From CAZRQL01 sp964602415 (GTDB lineage: Bacteria > Bacteroidota > Bacteroidia > Cytophagales > Flammeovirgaceae): a stretch of 17,079 bases of DNA. Below, in pieces: positions 12,612 to 17,079 of the stretch. The stretch spans positions 1 through 17,079 of the forward strand of contig CAZRQL010000044.1 of the NCBI GenBank assembly GCA_964602415.1, given 5' to 3'. The first letter of the stretch is position 1. Each line of letters opens with the position of its first letter. Both the position numbers and the translations under genes were made by a program. Below the pieces are notes generated by a model, which was given only the letters and a program-made list of their open reading frames with translations, searched no databases and was not told the origin of the DNA.

Positions 12612-13904
12612 ATGTCCTTGCATTTTGAAACCCTCCAACTTCACGCCGGACATGAGCCGGACAAAGCCACCAACTCGCGGGCTGTACCCATTTATCAGAC
12701 CACTTCTTACGTGTTCAATGACTCTCAACATGCGGCCAATTTGTTTGGACTCAAAGAGTTCGGAAACATTTACACGCGAATCATGAATCCCACGACGGAT
12801 GTATTTGAGAAACGGGTGGCAGCACTGGAAGGCGGCGTAGCGGCTTTGGCGACTGCCTCAGGCCAAGCCGCTCAATTTATTGCCCTCAACAACATCCTCC
12901 AAGCAGGGGATAATTTTATTTCCACTTCCTTCCTTTATGGAGGCACTTACAACCAGTTTAAAGTGGCTTTCAAGCGGTTAGGTATAGAAGTGCGTTTTGC
13001 CGAAGGCGATAAAATCGAGTCTTTTGAGGCACTGATTGACCAAAATACCAAAGCCCTTTACCTCGAGACCATCGGCAACCCCGGGTTCAATATCCCTGAT
13101 TTTGAGGCTATTTCAAAACTTGCCCAAAAGCACGATCTTCCGCTTATTGTGGACAATACTTTTGGCGCAGGTGGCTATCTTTTCAGACCGCTTGAGCACG
13201 GTGCGCATGTGGTAGTGGCTTCGGCCACCAAATGGATAGGAGGGCACGGCACAAGCATAGGCGGTGTCATAGTGGACGGTGGCAACTACAACTGGGGCAA
13301 CGGCAAATACCCTCAATTTAGCGAGCCTTCAGAAGGTTATCACGGCCTGAAATTTTGGGATGTTTTTGGAGCCTCAGGACCGTTTGGCAATATCGCTTTC
13401 ATCATCCGCGCAAGGGTAGAAGGTTTGCGGGATTTCGGCCCTGCCCTTAGCCCCTTTAATGCCTTCCAACTCATCCAAGGCTTGGAAACCCTTTCCCTTC
13501 GGGTTGATAGGATTGTATCCAACGCACTGGAGATAGCCAAGTGGTTGGAAACCAAAGAAGAAGTAGAATGGGTCAACTATCCGGGTTTGCCGAGCAGTCC
13601 TTATCATGAAAGAGCAAAAAAATACCTCAAGCGCGGCTACGGCGGAGTGTTGTCTTTCAAGCTCAAAGGCGGCAAACAACAAGCCGACGCACTGGTAGAA
13701 AACCTAAAGATAGTCAGCCACTTAGCCAACGTAGGCGATGCAAAGACCCTTATCATCCACCCCGCCTCAACCACCCACGAGCAGCTCAGTGAGCAAGAAC
13801 AAATCAACGCGGGAGTGGTGCCCGGTCTGCTTCGATTATCGGTTGGTTATGAGCATATTGAGGATATAAAAGCAGATTTTATTCAAGCGTTTAACAAAAT
13901 ATGA
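12612..13904 (+). CDS. metY: O-acetylhomoserine sulfhydrylase (O-acetylhomoserine aminocarboxypropyltransferase)
   Basis: This 430-residue PLP enzyme of the Cys/Met metabolism family joins O-acetylhomoserine with sulfide to make homocysteine and acetate in the cytosol. The PLP Lys is Lys207 in SATKWIGGHG, with Asp181 of VDNTF contacting the cofactor pyridine nitrogen. YTRIMNPTTDVFEKRVAALEGG, TASGQAAQ and the C-terminal GLLRLSVGYEHIEDI are family hallmarks. The internal segment after the PLP Lys (GNYNWGNGKYPQFSEPSEGYHG) is the insertion that separates MetY from the shorter (about 380 aa) cystathionine gamma-synthases, and length agrees with MetY. It is the first enzyme gene behind the SAM riboswitch and the Cys leader frame; the untranslated leader is about 370 nt. 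metX and hom follow on the same strand. Confidence 0.95.
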   Translation: MSLHFETLQLHAGHEPDKATNSRAVPIYQTTSYVFNDSQHAANLFGLKEFGNIYTRIMNPTTDVFEKRVAALEGGVAALATASGQAAQFIALNNILQAGDNFISTSFLYGGTYNQFKVAFKRLGIEVRFAEGDKIESFEALIDQNTKALYLETIGNPGFNIPDFEAISKLAQKHDLPLIVDNTFGAGGYLFRPLEHGAHVVVASATKWIGGHGTSIGGVIVDGGNYNWGNGKYPQFSEPSEGYHGLKFWDVFGASGPFGNIAFIIRARVEGLRDFGPALSPFNAFQLIQGLETLSLRVDRIVSNALEIAKWLETKEEVEWVNYPGLPSSPYHERAKKYLKRGYGGVLSFKLKGGKQQADALVENLKIVSHLANVGDAKTLIIHPASTTHEQLSEQEQINAGVVPGLLRLSVGYEHIEDIKADFIQAFNKI

Positions 13905-13914
13905 TACCAAGCCC

Positions 13915-13950
13915 AAGCCTGTAAAATCGCTTCTGAATTTACGGGCTTTT
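13915..13950 (+). terminator. Hairpin with T-tract between metY and metX
   Basis: AAGCCTGTAAA (13915-13925) pairs with TTTACGGGCTT (13938-13948), 11 bp with one T-G, around a 12-nt loop, and is followed by TTTT (13947-13950, overlapping the stem end). It starts 11 nt after the metY stop and ends 12 nt before the metX ATG. It could partly terminate transcription after metY, protect the metY message end, or hide the metX initiation region. Confidence 0.55.
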
Positions 13951-13961
13951 ACTCATAAATT

Positions 13962-14975
13962 ATGAATTTGCAACTACTCAATATTGACGAGCCTTTTGAG
14001 TTGGAAAGCGGTGCGGTGTTGCCGAAGTTGACCATTGGCTTCCACGCCTTCGGACAAAATAGGGGCGACAACGTGGTATGGGTTTGCCATGCTTTTTCGG
14101 GCAACAGCAACCCCCATGACTGGTGGGAGGGGCTTTTTGGCCAGGGCAAGACGTTTGATTCGCGCAACTATTTTATTGTTTGTGCCAATATAATTGGCTC
14201 CTGCTACGGTACAACCAATCCTTTGTCCCTCAATCCATTGACCGGAGAGCCTTACGGCCTCAGTTTTCCTGTTTTTAGTATTAGAGATATGGTAAGGGCG
14301 CATGTTTTATTACGCAAATATCTTACAATCAATGAAATAAACTTTTTGATTGGCCCTTCTTTAGGGGGCTTTCAGGCCTTGGAGTGGGCGGTGATTGAGC
14401 CTCAAGTCATCCGCAGATTGGTGTTGGTGGCCACCAACGCCCGACAGTCCGCTTGGGGTATTGCCCTGAACGAAACCCAACGCATGGCCTTGGAGAGCGA
14501 TGGCACTTGGGGGCAGATTCATGCCCAAGCGGCCACGAAGGGGCTTCAAACCGCCCGCGCCATGGCCATGCTCTCTTACCGCTCTTACGAAGGCTACAAC
14601 CAGACCCAAACCGATGCAGAAGAAAAAATCGACCACTTCAGGGCATCAAGTTACCAGCGTTACCAAGGCGAGAAATTTGCAAAGCGGTTCAACGCTTACT
14701 CGTACTGGTACCTCACCAAGGCAATGGATACCCACAACGTAGGGCGCGAACGAGGGGGCTTGGATGCCGCCTTGCGCAGCGTCAAAGCGCAGACCCATAT
14801 TTTGGCCGTCAGCAGTGACAGATTGTATCCCTTGCAAGAGTCTCAACAAATGGCCTCTTGCATACAAGGCTCGCGTTTGGAGGTCTTTGACTCTGAATTT
14901 GGGCACGACGGATTTTTGGTAGCCACCGAAAAAATTGCAAATTATTTAACTCAATTTATTCTAAATCAACAATAA
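13962..14975 (+). CDS. metX: Homoserine O-acetyltransferase
   Basis: This is a 337-residue alpha/beta-hydrolase-fold acyltransferase that makes O-acetylhomoserine from homoserine and acetyl-CoA, the substrate of the preceding gene product. The nucleophile elbow is GPSLGG with Ser133; Asp286 (SSDRLYP) and His315 (FGHDGFL) complete the triad. CHAFSGNSN near residue 45 and NIIGSCYGTTNPLSLNP near residue 78-91 are the family's oxyanion and substrate regions. The usual GTTGPxS is GTTNPLS here, a modest variation. The length is at the short end of the family (about 340-380). Acetyl rather than succinyl use is assumed from pairing with MetY and not proven. It is separated from metY by a 57-bp spacer with a hairpin and from hom by 5 bp, so metX and hom should be translated from one message. 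Confidence 0.93.
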   Translation: MNLQLLNIDEPFELESGAVLPKLTIGFHAFGQNRGDNVVWVCHAFSGNSNPHDWWEGLFGQGKTFDSRNYFIVCANIIGSCYGTTNPLSLNPLTGEPYGLSFPVFSIRDMVRAHVLLRKYLTINEINFLIGPSLGGFQALEWAVIEPQVIRRLVLVATNARQSAWGIALNETQRMALESDGTWGQIHAQAATKGLQTARAMAMLSYRSYEGYNQTQTDAEEKIDHFRASSYQRYQGEKFAKRFNAYSYWYLTKAMDTHNVGRERGGLDAALRSVKAQTHILAVSSDRLYPLQESQQMASCIQGSRLEVFDSEFGHDGFLVATEKIANYLTQFILNQQ

Positions 14976-14980
14976 AAAAA

Positions 14981-16213
14981 ATGCACAAAGTAGCTCTTAT
15001 TGGTTTTGGCTGTGTGGGGCAAGGATTTTACCGTATATGCCGCAGCCACTCTCAACTGCCTTTTGAACTCACAGCCATTTGCGACAGAAAACCCAACGCC
15101 TACCAAGGCGATGAAGTGGAATTTTTTACTGATTTTGAAAGACTTATAGAAAAGTCGGAGATTGATATAATAGTTGAAGCCATCAATTCTGCCCCCACTG
15201 CTTTGCGTATAGCCCAAAAAACGTTGGAAAGCGGCAAAAATCTTGTTACCGCCAATAAAAAAATGGTCTGCGAAAATTTGGCTTTTTTGCTCGATTTACA
15301 ACAAAAAACCGGCAAAAGCATTTGGTTTGAGGCAGCCGTAGGCGGGGCAATTCCTATCATAGAAACATTGGATAGCCATTTTGCCTACTTCAACATCAAC
15401 AGCATAAAAGGTATTTTGAACGGCACAACCAACTACATCCTTACTGCTATGTTTGAGCAGGGTATGGACTACGAAAAAGCCCTTTTGGCAGCGCAAGTCA
15501 AAGGCTTTGCAGAGAGCGACCCCACTCTGGACGTAGAGGGCTATGATGCCAAAAACAAGCTCGTTTTGATGCTTTTGCTCGCTTACGGGCTGGTGACAAA
15601 GCCGGAAGATATTTTCAATTATGGTATTAATTTTTTGCAGGCGGAGGATTTGAAAATTTTTAAAAGCAGAGGATTGACTGTCAAATCGTTGGTGCATGGA
15701 GTTCGCACCATGCAAGGCCAAATCCGAGCGTATGTCTTACCAACTCTTTTGGACAAGAGTCAGGCTTTTGCCAATATTGATTTTGAAGAGAATGCCTTAG
15801 AAATTCACGGTTTGCATACTGAAAAGATTTTTATTTCCGGCAAAGGTGCGGGTAGTTTGCCCACCGGATCGGCTGTTTTTTCCGATGTGGTTAGGGCAGT
15901 ACAGGGCAAAAGCTACCGTTTGGACAAGTTTTTTGCTCACCAACCACAATTGGAGCGCGGCTATGCCCCTAAGATTTTGTTTTTGGCACGCTCTGCCGAA
16001 AGTATTGAGAATTTGCAATTCAATGATTTGCAAAAAATTGACGCGGGTCAAAACAGGCACTGGTACATTGGGCAGGTATCTCTGGAGCAACTTATCGAAT
16101 GGGAATCGGTTTTGAAGCAAAAAAAGATTTCAATAATCGATTTGACGTATGCGGGCGCGTTTGGGTATCACATGGGACTCAAAAGCACGGCAAAAAGTGT
16201 GTTGTGTTTTTGA
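14981..16213 (+). CDS. hom: Homoserine dehydrogenase
   Basis: This 410-residue NAD(P)-dependent enzyme reduces aspartate semialdehyde to homoserine, the precursor for metX. The N-terminal Rossmann domain has IGFGCVGQG (Gly8, Gly10, Gly13); the TANKK segment (about 90-94) and the GILNGTTNYIL motif (about 144-154) are family signatures. DPTLDVEGYDAKNKL (about 180-194) provides the conserved Asp/Lys of the substrate site. GKGAGSLPTGSAVFSDV (about 288-303) ends the catalytic core. The final 85-90 residues are a small C-terminal region, not an obvious ACT domain, so feedback inhibition by threonine is not indicated. There is no aspartokinase fusion. The last gene of the operon, it ends 13 bp from the stop of the convergent VWA gene; I see no clear terminator hairpin in that gap. 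Confidence 0.93.
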   Translation: MHKVALIGFGCVGQGFYRICRSHSQLPFELTAICDRKPNAYQGDEVEFFTDFERLIEKSEIDIIVEAINSAPTALRIAQKTLESGKNLVTANKKMVCENLAFLLDLQQKTGKSIWFEAAVGGAIPIIETLDSHFAYFNINSIKGILNGTTNYILTAMFEQGMDYEKALLAAQVKGFAESDPTLDVEGYDAKNKLVLMLLLAYGLVTKPEDIFNYGINFLQAEDLKIFKSRGLTVKSLVHGVRTMQGQIRAYVLPTLLDKSQAFANIDFEENALEIHGLHTEKIFISGKGAGSLPTGSAVFSDVVRAVQGKSYRLDKFFAHQPQLERGYAPKILFLARSAESIENLQFNDLQKIDAGQNRHWYIGQVSLEQLIEWESVLKQKKISIIDLTYAGAFGYHMGLKSTAKSVLCF

Positions 16214-16226
16214 ATCGTATGATTTT

Positions 16227-16880
16227 TTACTCTTCTTTTTTATTGGGATTTTCAAAGTAATTAGTTACTACTTGTATTCCCGAATTTATTTTTTTGCTGA
16301 AATTCATTCTTGCTTTTCTGTCTATTTCAAACATATCTTCTATACCGCTCTCATCTTTACTGAAAGCAAAAGTATTGGTGATAGACATAGAGGCCGCTGT
16401 TTTTTCCACATCGTGGTCTGTCCCGATGTACGTAAAAGTCCAATTTTGGGAGTGCAATTCGTCGATGAGGCTTTTTATGGCTTTCCCCGAAAACTCTTTT
16501 GAGGCATTTTCTTCTCCGTCGGTCAAAATGGTAACAAGAACATGGTAGTCGGTTTTACCTTCCAGCGATTGCTTCAATTTGTTGACAGCAAACCCAATGG
16601 CATCGTACAAGGGTGTAGAAGCATCGGGATTGTAAGTTCTATCATTTATTTGTTTCAGGTTGCTTACCGGCTCGACGAAGTGCAGCAGTTTTTGCCCCAA
16701 TCCATTGAAGCTGACCATTGAAATAAGGTGCTCTTGATTGGGAAACTGCTCTTCAATTCCTTTGATGGTCTGTACCAACTCGTTAAAACCTTGGATAATG
16801 TTCCTTTTGATGGATTGCATCGAACCGCTTTCGTCCAAGATGATCAGGTTGTGGACTTGGTGTTTTGGGGTTGTATTCAC
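16227..16880 (-). CDS. von Willebrand factor A domain protein (TerY-like)
   Basis: This 217-residue soluble protein is made almost entirely of a VWA domain. The metal-ion-dependent adhesion site is intact: DESGSM at about residues 16-21 (D-x-S-x-S), a Thr in DASTPLYDAI (about 89) and Asp in TILTDGEEN (about 120). There is no signal peptide or membrane segment, so it is cytosolic and most like the stand-alone TerY/tellurite-type VWA proteins. The start codon is GTG at 16880: no ATG lies upstream in frame before a stop, and the next ATG would remove the DESGS motif. The upstream region is very AT rich. No partner kinase, phosphatase or Ter gene is visible here. Its function is unknown; family members often scaffold protein complexes through Mg-bound ligands. 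Confidence 0.85.
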   Translation of the reverse strand: MNTTPKHQVHNLIILDESGSMQSIKRNIIQGFNELVQTIKGIEEQFPNQEHLISMVSFNGLGQKLLHFVEPVSNLKQINDRTYNPDASTPLYDAIGFAVNKLKQSLEGKTDYHVLVTILTDGEENASKEFSGKAIKSLIDELHSQNWTFTYIGTDHDVEKTAASMSITNTFAFSKDESGIEDMFEIDRKARMNFSKKINSGIQVVTNYFENPNKKEE

Positions 16881-17009
16881 TGGGGGTACTAATTTTATTT
16901 ATTAAATGATTTTTTTTAAGAAAAAGTTAGTTTTTAAAAAAAAAATTGGTTAAATAATTGAGAATAAAAATAGCCATTCAGTGGAATCTTAGACCCAGAT
17001 GGCTTTTGT

Positions 17010-17017
17010 TATCTTTG
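17010..17017 (+). promoter_or_regulatory. -7 promoter box of the Rpn-like gene
   Basis: TATCTTTG matches TAnnTTTG exactly and lies 11 bp before the ATG at 17029, so the leader would be only a few nucleotides. No TTG at the ideal upstream spacing is seen. An inverted repeat AGCCAT (16972-16977) / ATGGCT (16999-17004) lies just upstream and could be an operator or a terminator of unknown purpose. Confidence 0.5.
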
Positions 17018-17028
17018 CAAAAAAAGCT

Positions 17029-17079
17029 ATGGCAAAGAGGCTGATACGGTTTGATTGGGCGGTCAAGAAGTTGCTCCGC
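17029..17079 (+). CDS. N-terminus of a probable Rpn / PD-(D/E)XK nuclease-transposase family protein (partial)
   Basis: Only 17 codons are in the window: MAKRLIRFDWAVKKLLR. The R-F-D-W-A-x-K-K-L-L-R start is characteristic of the large Rpn-type recombination-promoting nuclease / putative transposase family common in Bacteroidota and cyanobacteria, in which the FDxxxKxLL motif begins the PD-(D/E)XK fold. The frame is open to the window edge. A good -7 box lies 11 bp upstream. The call rests on a short stretch, so it remains tentative. Confidence 0.6.
   Translation, partial: MAKRLIRFDWAVKKLLR

Noticed and set aside
1..17079. CRISPR array, tRNA, rRNA or prophage
   Set aside because: No regularly spaced repeats, cloverleaf-like sequences, rRNA motifs or phage genes were seen on either strand.

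Overview
The window looks like a chromosomal segment of a Bacteroidota bacterium, probably a Cytophagales-type gliding or environmental lineage. The evidence is a secreted protein with a C-terminal type IX secretion (CHU_C / gliding-motility) sorting domain, several promoter boxes of the Bacteroidota form TAnnTTTG, weak or absent Shine-Dalgarno sequences, a DUF2805/TIGR03643 protein, and the gene order metY-metX-hom behind a SAM riboswitch. Function calls come from motif recognition by eye, not from database searches.

Layout. 1-369 is the C-terminal end of an LpxL/HtrB-type lipid A acyltransferase. Three minus-strand genes follow: a GT4 glycosyltransferase (374-1534), an M17 leucyl aminopeptidase (1630-3057) and a lysine-rich protein with an AT-hook-like motif and a possible winged-helix end (3166-4089). 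A strong intrinsic terminator (3104-3143) follows that last gene. A gene-free stretch of about 430 bp leads to a BatA-like membrane protein (4519-6522), whose stop codon abuts that of a convergent nitroreductase (6523-7104). A lamin-tail/T9SS secreted protein (7233-9182, minus) is divergent from a lipoprotein-like amidase_3 hydrolase (9288-10592). Next is an SbtA-type sodium/bicarbonate transporter (10703-11665), with a palindrome inside its promoter. A repeat-rich intergenic spacer and a small DUF2805 protein (11807-12142, minus) precede the methionine operon.

Methionine operon (about 12205-16213). A very good promoter (TTTG-N19-TACTTTTG) drives a SAM-I-type riboswitch (12258-12374). Six bases after the riboswitch P1 helix starts a 30-codon open reading frame (12380-12472) that ends in four consecutive Cys codons, an Arg codon and a stop. 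It is followed by a small hairpin with a T-tract. The next genes are metY (O-acetylhomoserine sulfhydrylase), metX (homoserine O-acetyltransferase) and hom (homoserine dehydrogenase), which together run aspartate semialdehyde to homoserine to O-acetylhomoserine to homocysteine. The layout suggests dual control by SAM (riboswitch) and by cysteine or Cys-tRNA (leader peptide). This is the most interesting observation in the window. A second hairpin with a short T-tract lies between metY and metX.

The right end carries a cytosolic von Willebrand A protein (16227-16880, minus, GTG start) and the first 17 codons of what looks like an Rpn/PD-(D/E)XK nuclease-transposase family protein (17029 onward). 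Two intergenic spacers (7153-7213 and about 11672-11792) share a dispersed inverted-repeat family based on ATCCGTATCATCAGTGTT. I found no tRNA, rRNA, CRISPR array or complete insertion sequence.
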